Source: Ligustrum vulgare (Eukaryota; Streptophyta; Magnoliopsida; Lamiales; Oleaceae). From it: a stretch of DNA of 64,000 bases. The notes beneath the pieces are model-generated. The model saw only the letters and a program-made list of their open reading frames with translations. It searched no databases and was not told the origin of the DNA. The translations under genes were made by a program, and so were the position numbers. Positions 22,173 to 34,800 of the stretch are shown piece after piece (positions within the stretch are counted from its first letter, which is position 1; each line of letters starts with the position of its first letter). The stretch lies in assembly GCA_963555705.1 (NCBI GenBank), contig OY743188.1, positions 30,376,383 through 30,440,382 of the forward strand, written 5' to 3'.

Positions 22173-24395
22173 TGTAACAACCAACTTCTAATTTTTATTA
22201 GTCAAACTCTACTAGTCAAAGTCATATATGGAATAGTCAAGTCAAAGTCAAATTAAGATCAAATTATATTATTTTATTTGTTGGGGTTATTTTTCTAAAA
22301 CTTATATAAGTTGAGGATTTAATTAAATCAAGGAAATAAGAGTGGGGACCTTCTTGGCAATATTTAAATACTTACCCATTATAATACCCATATATCAAAC
22401 CAAATGCCAAACAAAGGGACCAACAGAGGCTGGACGTAGAGAGAAAAATCGGGAAGAAAGACGAGGAAAGAAAAAAGGAGGGAAAAAGAGAGAGAGAGAG
22501 AGAGAGAGAAAAATAAAAGGAGGAGCTCGGCTCAGTTAAGGTGTTTATTGTTTTGGTGTTATTCTACCATCTTTTCCTAGCTTTAAGAGGTAAGTGGTAA
22601 AATATTTATTGTTCAATAATGTGTAAAATTAGGACTTTCGATTTATAGTTAAAATGTGAGTTATATATGAATGTGGAATGATGATTTTGGTGATTCTAGT
22701 TGTATAGTTAAATTTATTGAAATAAATGCTTGGTATTAAAGATTAGGGTTTTATGCCATTGGGTTAAACTAGTGATTAAGTTGAGATAAACTTGTATTTT
22801 GGTTTGTTGGTGTTGATGATGAATATTGGTTTAGTTATGAGAAGGGGTAAATAAACTAGTAAGCTTGTAAAACTTGAAAATTGAGATTTAGATGAATGTG
22901 GTTCTAATTTCAAAATCTCGAGTGATATTAGAACTTAATTAGTTATTAGAAGTGATTTTGTGTTCCTAATTAAAAATGGTAAGTATGGTGTTATATGAGA
23001 AAACAAGTTTAATGAGTTAATTTAAGAATGAGACTCTTTTACTATTTTATCTATTAATGTGGTTTTAAATGTTGATGTAACGATTTTTATTTTATCTCAG
23101 GAGGTGACGAGGAAGTTGGTGTTATATATCAGCCAAGCTAGTGGACGGTCAACTATTTTGTGAGTGGAGAATACTTAAAAGATTTTTCTACGTTATTCAC
23201 ACTGATTTTCTATAAGTTACAAAATGATTTTTAAATTACTTGCTTTTAGCATAATTATCAAAACAAATGTTTTAAAATTAAGTTTGTTTATGATGATTCG
23301 TTTTACCATGTTTACGAGCATGTTTAGTCAAGTTGAGTATGTATGATTTCAAAATCACTAGAAGTACCCGATGTGGTTATCTGCTCTTGTATTAGTGCAC
23401 GGAGGGGTCTTGGGCCCGTGTACTAGCGAATATTATTTGAGATCTTAGGACTCTGTCATGGAGGGAGCCTATGGCCCGTGTTCAGATGATCATAAGATCC
23501 ACTCTTATGCACGGAGGGGGCCTATGGCCCGTGTGTAAGGGTGTATATATAAGGTCTTTGGGACCCACTTTTGTACCCGAGGGGCTTTGGACTAGGTACG
23601 AAGGTGCTTAGCAGTCTACGCGCGTATGACTAGATACAGATTTCAGATGATTTAGTTGGGTACCTTTGGTGTGATTTTCTTATGTATTACAGTTTATCAG
23701 TTATGTCACAAATGATTATTCCACGATCTTTATGATTACTCTTAGCATCTATGATTTGATTTAAAGTAGAGATTATGAAATAAATTATGTTTTCAAAAAT
23801 GATTTATAAAAGAAAATTATTTTAGAAACTTCACTCACTGAGTTACAAGCTCACGTTTCTCCCCATCTCTTCCTTATAGGGAAAAGTCACAGATTTTGAT
23901 CAGCTTGGAAAGAGCCATTGCCACCAGACGAGCTTAAAAAGTAGGCATTTCTATTGTTTATTCTGATATGGTATTTAGAAGTTATCTTTTGGGTTCATGT
24001 TATAGGTTGTGATATTCTTTGTGGCCTTGTCAGTAATAGGCCCGATGATTATGTAATAGGGTTGTATGTATACATATTAAAAGAATTGACTAAGAATTTC
24101 AATTGTCTTATTACATTAATGTTATGCTTGGAAGGTTTGAGAAGTCTTTATGATTATTATGCATGATTGCTGAGAATTTGACGTTAAATGACAGGTTGGT
24201 TATGTCTATAATATAGGGGAGATTTCGTCAAAATTTTTATTAATTCATATGGGATCAAATTTATTTAAAAGCTGAATATGAAAGATAAGAAAAGTCAAGT
24301 TTGCCTTGGTGGTGGGTCCAACATCTGGTTGTCACCTGCCATCGGCACACGTCACGTTTCAGGTCTAGTAGGGCGATTTGTGACGAGTCGTGATA
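22173..24395 (+). repeat. 3' LTR of the Tekay-like element (2,223 bp)
   Basis: Begins tgtaacaacc and ends tcgtgata (the expected terminal CA is now TA). Matches 1370-3576 with scattered substitutions, a (GA)n expansion at about 22484-22509 and a short extra stretch near 24325. Confidence 0.9.
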
Positions 24396-25405
24396 GCGAG
24401 GGTGAGGGTGCAGTTAAATTTGTGATTAAATTTATAATTGTATCTAAAATGTGAATTTGTGCGACTAGATGTGACTTTGTGTGGTGGGGTGGGGTGGGGT
24501 GGGTGAGGAGGGGTTGAAAGATTTTTTGACTAAATTTGTAATTGTTACCGAACTGTGCTTTTTGTTACCAATTGTGACTTTACGGGTGAGGTGTGGTGGG
24601 GTGAAAGTTGCAACCAAATTCGTAATTGTGAACTGTGACTTTGTGTGACCAACTGTGACTTGGTGGGTAGGGTGGGTAGGTGGTGGACGTTGGAACAGAC
24701 TTGTATATATTGGTGGGTGGGTGGTAGACGATGGAATAGTTTGTGCGATCAACTGTGACATTGCGGGGTGGGTGGGTGAATTTTGTAACTAAAGTATTAA
24801 TTGTGATCGAAATGTGACTTTGTGTGACCAACTGTGCCTTTGTGGTGTGGGGTGGGTGAGGTGGGGTTGCTGTGAAATTTGCAACTAAATTTGTATTGTG
24901 ACTTTGGGGTGGAGTGGGGTGAAATTTGTTACTAAATTTTTAATTGTGACCGAAATGTGATTTTGTGTGACCAAATGTGACTTTGGGGGATATGATGGGT
25001 GAATTTTGTAACTAAATTTGTAATTGTGACCGAAATGTGATTTTGTGTGGTGGTGTAAGGTGGGTGTTGCGATGAAATTTCTGTAACTAAATTTGAACTT
25101 GACTTTTTGTGAAAAACTGTGAATTTTAGGTGGGGTAAGACTGGTGAAATTCGTAACTATATTTATGATTGTGATCGAAATGTGATTTTGTGTGATCAAT
25201 TATGATTTTGTGGGGGTACGGTGGGATGGGGTTGGTGGAGGGGCAAGGGGTGGGGGTATTGGTGGGTGGGATGGCGGTGAAATTTGCGATTAAATTTGTA
25301 ATTGCGATTTGTGACTGAAATATGATTTTGTGTGACTAATTGTGACTTTGCGGGATAGGTGAGATGGGTGGGATGAGGTGAGACGGGGTGGGGTGGAAAA
25401 AGAAT
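24396..25405. repeat. GT-rich minisatellite array, right part
   Basis: Same repeat as 1-1369. The stretch 24535-25100 follows 32-600 phrase by phrase, including the rare 'aactgtgctttttgttacca' variant, so it is a second copy of a higher-order block. It ends in a G-rich gggatgaggtgagac run next to a hAT MITE. Confidence 0.82.
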
Positions 25406-25816
25406 CATGGTTTAGAAAATCGATCCGGATCGGACTGGCCGGTTCGACCAAGAAAATTGGGAACTGGCCGGTAAATCGGTCCGATTCTCTTAAAAAATCT
25501 GCTATTAAATAATCGTTTTTAAAACTGGTTGTCTTGGCCGGGTTTTGAAACCCGGTTTTGACCTTTTTTTTGCTTTTTTTTTTGTGTGCTACTTTTGATT
25601 GTTTTAAGCTACTTTCGTGTAAAATTTTATTTTTTAAATTAGTAAAAATTGATTTATTTGTAATATAACTTGCTTTTAGAAAAATTTGTGATATTTTAAA
25701 TAATTTATAGTTTATTAATTGAAAGCGGTTCGACCCCGATTCGACCCGTTCCAACCTTTTGACCCTGACCCGTAGACTTTTTCGATCAGAATCGGTTTCC
25801 GATTTTCTAAGCACTG
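25406..25816. mobile_element. hAT-type MITE (411 bp)
   Basis: Ends: catggtttagaaaatcg at the left and, on the other strand, cagtgcttagaaaatcg at the right. Flanks aaaagaat and aaaaatat match 6 of 8. The paralogous sequence at 26131-26160 (gtggaaaaatagaag) lacks the insert and serves as an empty site. No coding capacity. Confidence 0.75.
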
Positions 25817-26336
25817 AAAAATATAGAAGAAAAATAATTTTGGGTGGGGGTTTGAGTGGGTGGGGTCAGGGGGTGGGAGCTGTGATGGACGGACAAGTTA
25901 TTGTTTGACTTTTTTTTTATTTAAATATTATATTAGTTTTAATTTAATATATAATGAATAATTATTTTTATATTATTAGTATACAATATTATATTTATTA
26001 ATTACTAATTAACACCAGGGTAGGATGGGTGGGTTCGGGTGTGTGGCGGGTAGGGTAGGGTAGGATAGGGGCGGGGCGGGGCGGGGCGGGGCGGGGCGGG
26101 GCGGGGCGGGGCAGGCGGGGTGTGATGGTGTGGTGTGGAAAAATAGAAGAAAAAATCATTCTTTGATGGGGTGGGGTGGGGTGGGGAGGGGTCGGGTGTG
26201 GGAGCTGTGATGGACGGACAAATTATTATTTGAAGACTTTTTTATTTAAGTATTATATTAGTTTTAATTTAATATATAATGAATAATTATTCTTATATTA
26301 TTATACAATATTATATTTATTAATTACTAATTAACA
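25817..26336. repeat. Two-copy direct repeat of about 198 bp
   Basis: 25817-26014 and 26139-26336 are near-identical and in the same direction (aaaaatatagaag..., gggagctgtgatggacgga, ttaatatataatgaataat, attactaattaac), 322 bp apart. The spacer is the G-rich tract below. Confidence 0.9.
26068..26112 (+). repeat. (GGGGC)9 minisatellite
   Basis: Nine perfect GGGGC units, preceded by gggtagggtagggtaggatag. Runs of four G every five bases can form stacked G-quadruplexes on the plus strand. Confidence 0.95.
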
Positions 26337-26959
26337 TCTGTTTTTAAAAAAAAAAATCATAAGTTTGTTAGTTTTAAAAAAGTGATAGTTCTAGATTTGT
26401 AGTTACATACTTTTTTTTTTTTTTTTTTAATAGATTCGAAAATAGATTACCATTTCAATATCGTATGTGAAAGATTAAATTATTTATTTATTTATTTTTT
26501 CAAAATTTTGATTACCTTTAGCAAATGAATTTTCATATATGAAATGTTGAAATTTTTTAGTTTTTAATATTGGTTAATGATAGCAACGGAAATTCCGCAA
26601 GTAATATTAATTACTCTTCACCTACGGAATATTTGTTGCTGAAGAGCCTGAAACTTTGATTGATTTTTTTTAATTCTTAAATTTTATTAATAAAAACAAA
26701 TAATTTTTTGTATCAAAAACAAATTATCTTCGGACTTCCTGTTGGTGAAGATGTTGATTATATTATTTATTTATTTTTTTGAGAAAACTGATTTCCCATC
26801 AATTACGAATATTCAATAGGTGAATGATTGAAAATTTGATTATCAGCAACGTATTGTTAGTAGGTGAACGTTTGAACAAAAAGTTAAAAAAAAAATGATT
26901 TATGCCACCTGCGGAAGCGGAATATCCCTAGGCGAAAAACTTAATGTCTACATTGGGTA

Positions 26960-27360
26960 TAGAATGTCTCTTGGTAAAGAGCTATTATCACCCTTAGAAA
27001 TGAAGATTTAATTGCTAATTATTGTGGGTGGAAAATATATAATTGTTAAACAAAATACTTTATGCAAAGAGTATTCATTGATAAAGAGCTATTGCATGTA
27101 TCAAGGGAAATTCGGTTGCTGATTAACGAAAGTGAAATATATAATTGTCAGACGAATACATTAGACATAAAATTCCATTTTTAAATGCGATATTTCTTTA
27201 CCAACAAATATTTTGTTGCCGATGATTGTAGGTGAAAAATATCGGAATCCTTTAGACACGGAATATTCGTTGGCAAAAAATTATCACATTTATCGACTGT
27301 AATTTCGTTGCTAATTATCGTAGGTAAAATATATAATAGTTAAACGAATACATTGGAGAG
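26960..27360. repeat. Decayed tandem repeat, unit about 100 bp
   Basis: Copies of 'gttgctaattatcgtaggtgaaaatatataattgt'-like text begin near 27010, 27113, 27213 and 27311. They alternate with 'gaatattcgttggcaaagagctatt'-like text. Divergence is high; no coding frame. Confidence 0.6.
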
Positions 27361-27887
27361 CAACTAGTGTGAATTTATTTTATTTTTTAATTTAAATTTA
27401 ATTTGTTTTGAATTTTGCCTTACATGCTTTGATTTTGATTTGCATTACATTGCATTGCATTTTTTCTTGGAATTTAGTCCAGTTGTTATATTACACTACC
27501 TTTGTAAATTGTTTGTCTCTCTTTGATTTGTACATATTTATTAAAAGTATCATTATTATTTTGGTTTCCGTTAATCATTATTAAATGATACATCTTAATC
27601 TTAAAGCATTGCGTACATTAATTGCATTGGAACTAAAGGTTTGTTTGATTGCGAGGATACGTGAAATTTGAATAAAAAGAAAACTAATTCCATGAAAAAG
27701 AAAAAACTTCATTTTATTCTTAAAATCATGCTGTAAACTCAATCAATAGATAAAAATAACCAATTTTTATAATTTATAAAATTCAATATAAGCACTATAA
27801 TAAATAAACATTTCATAAATATTTCAAAATTAAGACAAATTAAACAAATGTTTATTTTCTTAAAAAGTATTTAATTTACTATAAGAA

Positions 27888-28604
27888 TAGAGGTGTCAAG
27901 ACGGACGGGCCGACCAGACCCGTGAAAATCGGCCTGGATCGGGCCGACCCTTGACCCGTGCGGGCAGTTCACGGGTCAAGAAGTTGTGAACCGCGGGCTT
28001 TGCGGGTCAAACCTTCGCGGGCCGCGGTTAACCCGCTGGCCCGTAAAAATTAAAAAAAAAATTGTTTTTATTAAATATGGTAACATTGAAAATCTCTCTT
28101 CTTCTAGAAACTCTAATACAACTTTTAAAGTAAAATCTTATTTTTTTCTCCCTAATAGCTAAAAAAATAATATTTTTTGACAATAGTAATTAGAAATACA
28201 TTTATCATTTAATTGTTATTTGTTTATATTTTATTTAAATTTGTAAATTTAGAAGTAATTCATATAACATAAACTATAATTTTAAATTCTATGTAAATAT
28301 TTTATTGTATAAATATGAATTTATCATTTTAATCATTTTGTATTTAGAAACTTGATAAAAAATTTGCTATAAATATGAAAAATCTATGTTTTTATTCATA
28401 CGGGCTAAATCAGAAACAACTGCGACCCGCATGGGCTTGACCCGCACGGGCCAGCGGGCGGGCCTGGGTTGTAGTTCAAAATTTGCGGGCTGATCCGTAA
28501 CCGGCCCGTAACCCGCAACGGACAGGCTTTTTTTCAAGCGGGCCGTTACCGGGCTTTTTATTGGCGGGTCGACCCGGCCCGGACCACCCATATCGACACC
28601 TCTA
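27888..28604. mobile_element. hAT-type MITE (717 bp)
   Basis: Termini tagaggtgtcaag and, on the other strand, tagaggtgtcgat form an inverted repeat. A perfect 8-bp duplication, tataagaa, flanks it (27880-27887 and 28605-28612). Both ends are rich in cgggccgacccgtg-type text. The apparent 88-residue minus-strand frame at 28367-28633 is part of this element and not a gene. Confidence 0.88.
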
Positions 28605-28612
28605 TATAAGAA

Positions 28613-31005
28613 CGATAATAATAAACATTTCACATAAACCTTTAGAATTGAAATAAATTAAAAAGTACTTATTTTCTAAAAATAACGTTTTTCACTCACT
28701 GAGCTATTGATTGTAATCTAGTAGAGTTGATAGGCCTCATCAAATTTCCACATCATCTCCTAAAATCATAACGTAAATCTTTTGTATTAAAATCAATTAT
28801 ATCAAACTATGTTAAATCGACTAATACCATTTATAACTTAATTTCTTTTCATTTTTCTCCTTACTAAAATTAATGAAGCCTATACTCTATACTTTTTTTT
28901 TTAATTTTTCATGGAAAATCAACTTTTCAAATTGTTTGATACACTATATTTTTCCTAGAATTCTTTTTCATGGTACAACACATTAATGCATGTTTGAGCC
29001 TATTTTCCATGAAAAATTGATTCTAGTGCATTGTTAGTTTTTGTTTTCCATGCAACTTGAAAAATGTTAAAAAAATTTTTCATGAAAAAGAATTGCTATC
29101 AAACACAACCTAAATGTAAAATCCAGCCAAGCCTTCTTTTATTCCTCATTCTCTATTTGTCACCAATTTCATGCTTTCATTTATTAAACTCACAACCCAC
29201 CTCACTGTTAATACACATTTTCCTTATCACTGCCCATATTTTCTTAGTTCACTTTAATCCTTTAATCCATACTTATATTGCAAATCATGAATTTTTTATC
29301 ACATAATCATACTAAATTTAAATATTTAGGTGCTAATCTAAAGACCCATTTCATGATTAACCTATTTTACCATCAAAATCTACTTATAAAATTTCTTAAC
29401 AATCTACTTAGCTTATTACCTCAAAAACATGTTAATAATGTTTAATAAATGCTAAACTTCGAATTTTAGAAGATAATCTAAAAATCCTCAGATTTAATTT
29501 TCAATCTAAACTAAATAATTTCTTACTTTCCTCTTAAAATCGATGTTAGCAACAAGATCGAGACATCTTCCTCTTTTCTTTTTTGTTTTTTTTTAATTTT
29601 TTGCTTCCCTACGGTTTTTACTTGCTTGTCGTCTCTCTCGCGAACCTTCTCTGCCTTCACCAAAAATGAGGAGGAATGTGGGCTCTAATTGTCTACTATA
29701 TAGTTAAAACATGATAGTATTTAATACCAAGTCCCCAAACCTTCATATCACATAACATTTAGTCCCTTAATTCAATCAATGACAATTAAATCCTTAATAT
29801 TCTAATTTATCTCATTTATGTCCTTTAAATACTTGTAACTGTAAAATAGAACCCATAATAATCATTTACTTAATTTAGGTGATTGTAAAAATCCTTTCTT
29901 CAATTTAAGTCCCAAACTAGTATCACTTGCTTATAATAGTCCCCAACAAATAAACAAATGTATTTTAGTCCTAATTTGAATTTGAATTGACTATTCCACA
30001 TTTGACTTTAAAAATTAATAAGCGAGTTGTTACAGTGAAGAACTCAATCTTCTGAATCATTCACAAGCTAAATATTCCAACTTTTATTTATTAACAGTCA
30101 ATCTAGAATCAATCTAGAATCAATCAAGCAGTACATATAATTTTCAAATTAATTATCAATTAATGTTAATTACCTGCTTGGAACGATCATTAAATTCAAC
30201 TGTTATTTCACTGCAAAGTTGATTCACCTCCTGAGGCCATGTATTATAAACAAGTTGAAAATATTATAAACATATAAACAGTGATTGAGATTAAATCAGA
30301 ATACAAAAGACAACTTTGGTGAGAAAGACATCCAATTTGCAATTCAGTCACAAAGAACAAAATCCCAAGCCAACATTAGAATTCTTTTTCATATTAAACC
30401 AAACAAATGCTAAAGAAAGTAATGAAATTTTATTTTTGACCCGATTTTCCATTCCATTTTTCTACCTTTTCTTCAACCATTGTATATATATGTTTCATTT
30501 AGAAAATTCCTCCAATAAAAACATACATTTCAAGAAAATCGAAGTGAAAGTTGAATACAAAGCTCAAGAAACCTACCCCATTTTTATATCAGGATCAAAC
30601 TTTAGAAGAACAAAAATACTATTTAGAAATCAGTTAGGTAGTTGGTGGGTTGTTTGAAAAATAAATTGGTCGCTCCGCCATGGAGACGATGGTTATTAGT
30701 TAAAATGTCAGTTGCTCATGGTGACTCAAAATGATTTTTTCGTGGAGCTGGTGCCTCATATGTACAGAAGGGAGCTTAACAAAGAAGATGAACTGAAGTT
30801 TTTAGAAGTGAAGAAATGGAACCCAAGTCAACCTTATCTTTTGGTCTGAAGTGGAGTAAACTGAAGGCGCTTTTCTCAGTAATGAGCTCTATTGGAAATG
30901 CGATTTGATAATATTACCATCCTGCCCTTACTTGTACAACAAACAAAATCAATGCTTCAGATTATGATCCATCACATTGTCCTTTATGTAACAACATAGA
31001 TACAT
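28613..31005. other. AT-rich intergenic DNA
   Basis: No supported gene. The stretch 28905-29112 has ttttcatggaaaa and atcaaacacaacc phrases suggestive of an old MITE, and a possible partner end (ggtttgtttgattgc) lies near 27640. A single exon-like segment on the minus strand, 30174-30230, has consensus splice sites on both sides and an open 19-codon frame, but I cannot attach it to a gene. Confidence 0.5.
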
Positions 31006-31014
31006 TTGTTTCTT

Positions 31015-31061
31015 GAGAAATTCTACACCTACTAACAAATATAGTAACAACATACTAACAA
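31015..31061 (+). repeat. Left terminal inverted repeat of the MULE
   Basis: gagaaattctacacctacta begins the repeat, which continues through aacaaatatagtaacaac to atactaacaaa. It pairs with 37679-37720 with one or two mismatches over about 42 bp. Confidence 0.92.
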
Positions 31062-31855
31062 ACGATATCGCGAGATCTCATCTAATTTCTCCTACCCAGG
31101 TCTATTCACGTCCTGTACAAAATCAAGAGATTTTGTACTTACACATGATTTTGGACAGCCCAACCATTTTCAGATCTGAATTTTTCTCTCACTTACATCT
31201 CCTTCATCCATTCTTCTTCGAATAATCTGCTGTCCAACTGAAAATTTTCTGCGATTGGTAAGTGAATTCTCTTCACCTCATGGAATAGTAAATGTGAATG
31301 TAATCTGTAGCATATTTCACATTTCACCTCCTGCAATCTGAACTATTCCGGCTACTGAATTATTTTTCGGTTGCATTTGAACTATTCCAGCTATTGAATT
31401 ATTTTCCGGTTGCATTTCACATCCAGAATAGGAAATTTAATCTGTTGCTTTTGCTTTATTCTGGCTGTATTTCACCTCCAGAATAGTAGATGTAATCTGA
31501 TGCTTTATTCCGGTTTTGTGGTTGTGTATTACTTGTCCCACTATACAAAAAGTAGAGAAAGTAGATAAATGCTTGATCTTTTTTAAACGATACAAACCAA
31601 TTTTGCAAATTGATAAATGGATTGGAGACCAATGAAATATGTCAAAAATTGTTTCAGTGCATTACTTTTAAAAATAAATATTTTTTGTTCAAGATCAGGT
31701 TTTGAATGCATAATGCTGCTGAAATGTTATGGGACTAATGTAAAAAAATTCTTCTGCTTCAAGAAAGATCTTTTCTTGACTGACCATGTTTTGATTACTA
31801 TGGCTAAATTATCATCAGTAATATAACTTCAAAATGTTCTTGTAGGAGTAGAAAA

Positions 31856-34800
31856 ATGTTCTCTTGGGGTGAGGAATTAGATGTTAATAGCATACATGAG
31901 GATGATGACACATTGGAGAACTCTGAGTTTTTAGGAGAAATGTGTGTTGGGGTGAACGAGGAGTTGACAAGAGATGAATTTTACTGATGAGAATAATGTG
32001 TTTGAGTTTTATAAACGACATGCTTACCATGTGGGATTCCCTGTGAAAAAAAGAAGTTCGAGGAAGGGTGCAGATGGATTGATAAGATACGCCACATTTA
32101 CATGTGCTCGAGAAGGCCAAAAAATACTTCGAGTACCAATTCTTTGAAGCCCCATCCATCTATGCAAACTGGTTGTCAAGCTAGGTTGATTGCCATGGCT
32201 GATGAAACTGGGATGTGGGTTGTGACAAAAGTCCTTTTGGAGCACAATCATCCAACGAGTCCTTCAAAACCCAGGTTGTATCGACGTAATCGAAAATTGA
32301 GTGACCAAGTGAAGCGTAGGCTTGAAATGAATGATATGTTGGGAATTTACTTAATCATGCATGGCGAAATATAAAATATCAATTCCAAAAAGAGGATCTG
32401 CTTTGTATTTAGATAGAAATCGTGATAAAATAGTACCTCTTAATTATTTTGCAGACAGATCTGAGAATCTTGATTCCTTCAATCTACTTGCACACCACAG
32501 CTGTCCAATTGTCTAGCCCCAAAGGTGATCCACACCAGAGAACAAGAATGAGAGGCTAGGGTTTCTCTATTCTTGTGCTAGCAAGAGAATAATGAATTAA
32601 TATAAGTCAGAATGGGCTTAGTCCATAATTTAAACATCGACCCGGTCCATGTGGTTTAATTAATCCCATTAATTAAACATGGCATATTAGTTAATCAATC
32701 CAATTAATTAACTCAGCCTATTAATAAACAATATAATTAATTAATTCTACAAATGTCGAACACTTGTTAATTAATTAATTTCAATCACATTCTTCTAGTT
32801 CTCCCCTTGTGTGTGACTCTTTAGGTTCCCAACCACGATATCGAATTACGTGAATTATTATTTTAATCTAATCAAAATAAGATTAATTAAAACTCACTTT
32901 TAAATTATTTATTAATTCTCCTAGATTAATTAATTCACATTTGTTGTCCCAAATTGACATCTAGCAATGTGTAGGATAATACATGTGATGGGAAATGTCA
33001 CGTGGTGTGACAAAACCAAATTAATTCGTTTATCATGAGACTTTAATCCCTTCGTCAATATGATCCGATCAATTATGAGATATGCAAATGTGTCAATATC
33101 ATTTATTGATTATATCTTTTATTTCGCTCTTAAGTCAATAAACATCGACACTGTTTTCGACTTTATGAATTCACCTTGGCCAAGGATTTCGATATCGACT
33201 TAACCAAATAAAATGCAGATCATAATCTCTTACTATCTAAGAGTGACGAATCCTATATTGATCATTCACAACCTTCATGTGATTCTTGACATACCCAAAC
33301 GACTCGTATTAGCAACTCCTTTCAGAGCAACATCCGATATCACCAAAGTATGACTGCCCTCATATAAGGTACTATGATGACCTCACGTCAAAGGATCAAT
33401 TCCACTTACGAACATTAGAGATTAACCACTAACACTCGATAGTTATCCATGTGAAATCTCCGTTGCGGGTCTCCAATGTTTTGTTCTCTTAACAAAGCAT
33501 CCACATGTTCATTTAGATGTCTCTACATCTTAGCTCGAGAGATCAGCTACTCACTTCTAAATTGGGCGATGACACACATGTTCGTCTATCCGCAATAAAG
33601 ATATCGGTATCTCGATATTACTTTACAACAAAGGATATTTAAGATTCAATTGTAACTTATATCTCACGATCACAACTCCTTGTGATTAACAAGTTATCAA
33701 GATTTGAGTCTACGGACTCTGTTGATTTAATTTGCTAGAATAATAATATTATTATAAATCAATGAAATAACAGATCTTCCATATATTAAATGCATCAAAT
33801 ATATTAGTAAGTGTGTTTGGTCAAACGATTGGACCTAGGGTATAACACTTACGCGATATAGTTGGAATTCCGATGCACAAAAGTTATAACTCAACTGTGG
33901 TTGAAGCGGGTGGATATGACCAAATGACATTTATCGAGAAAGAATGCGAAAACTATATCGAAAAAGTAAGGCGGTTAAGGCTCGGAGAAGGGGATGCAAC
34001 TGCTATTCAATTTTATTTTTCAAAAATGCAAGCAACATGTCTTGGGTTTTTTTTTCCAGTGTAGATTTAGACGATGAATGTTGATTGAAAAATGTATTTT
34101 GGTGTGACAATAGGTGCAGAGAAGCATACAAGGAGTTCAGTGACGTCGTTACAATCGATACTACGTATTTGATGAACAAGTACGACATGCCATTTGCCCC
34201 TTTTGTTGGACAGAACCATCATGGTCAATCAATATTATTTGAATGTGGGTTACTTTGAAATGAGGACACTGGCAGATTTGTATGGATTTTTAGCACATGG
34301 CTATAGAGTATGGAGGGTCAGGCACTAGCAAGCATCATTACTGATTAGGATAGGGCGATGCAAAATGCAATACATTTGGTATTTTCGAACACGAGGCATA
34401 GATGGTGCTTGTGGCATATACTGAAGAAATTACCTGAGAAATTTGGATGTCACGGTAGCAAATCCACTGTAATGACGGCTGTGCATAACTTAGTCTATGA
34501 CTCCCAAACTCCAGAACAATTCGAAGATGGTTGGATGTCCATGATTGACATGTTCTCATTGCATGATAACGCATGGCTGGCATGACTACATGGAGAATGT
34601 TTTCGATGGGTGCCATGTTATTTGAAAAATAGTTTCTGGGCTGGGATGTCTACAACACAGCGTAGTGAGAGTATGAATGCATTTTTTGACAATTATTTCC
34701 ATTCAAAAACATCTCTTAAGAAGTTTGTGGAATAGTATGAGCGTGCTTTTCGATCCAAGGTAGAAAAAGAATTTCATGCAGATTTTAAGAGTTACTCACA

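Larger units (their letters stand above)
1370..24395 (+). mobile_element. Tekay-like Ty3/gypsy chromovirus, split by a nested element
   Basis: Two long LTRs (1370-3576 and 22173-24395) of the same family bracket a PBS complementary to initiator Met-tRNA, broken gag and pol frames, and a polypurine tract. Domain order is gag, protease, RT, RNase H, integrase, which defines Ty3/gypsy. The long LTRs, the Met PBS and the terminal integrase phrases resemble the Tekay/Del chromovirus clade. The integrase is interrupted at 7932 by an Athila-like element and resumes at 21702. The candidate target duplication is imperfect (gtggg at 1365-1369, gcgag at 24396-24400). Both flanks are the same GT-rich minisatellite, which supports a single insertion. 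Confidence 0.9.

Noticed and set aside
28367..28633. 88-codon minus-strand frame
   Set aside because: Lies across the end of a hAT MITE with repeated cgggccgacccg text; no protein-like content.
29064..29306. 80-codon plus-strand frame with hydrophobic residues
   Set aside because: AT-rich sequence partly overlapping a MITE-like end; no signal-peptide context or homologous motif.
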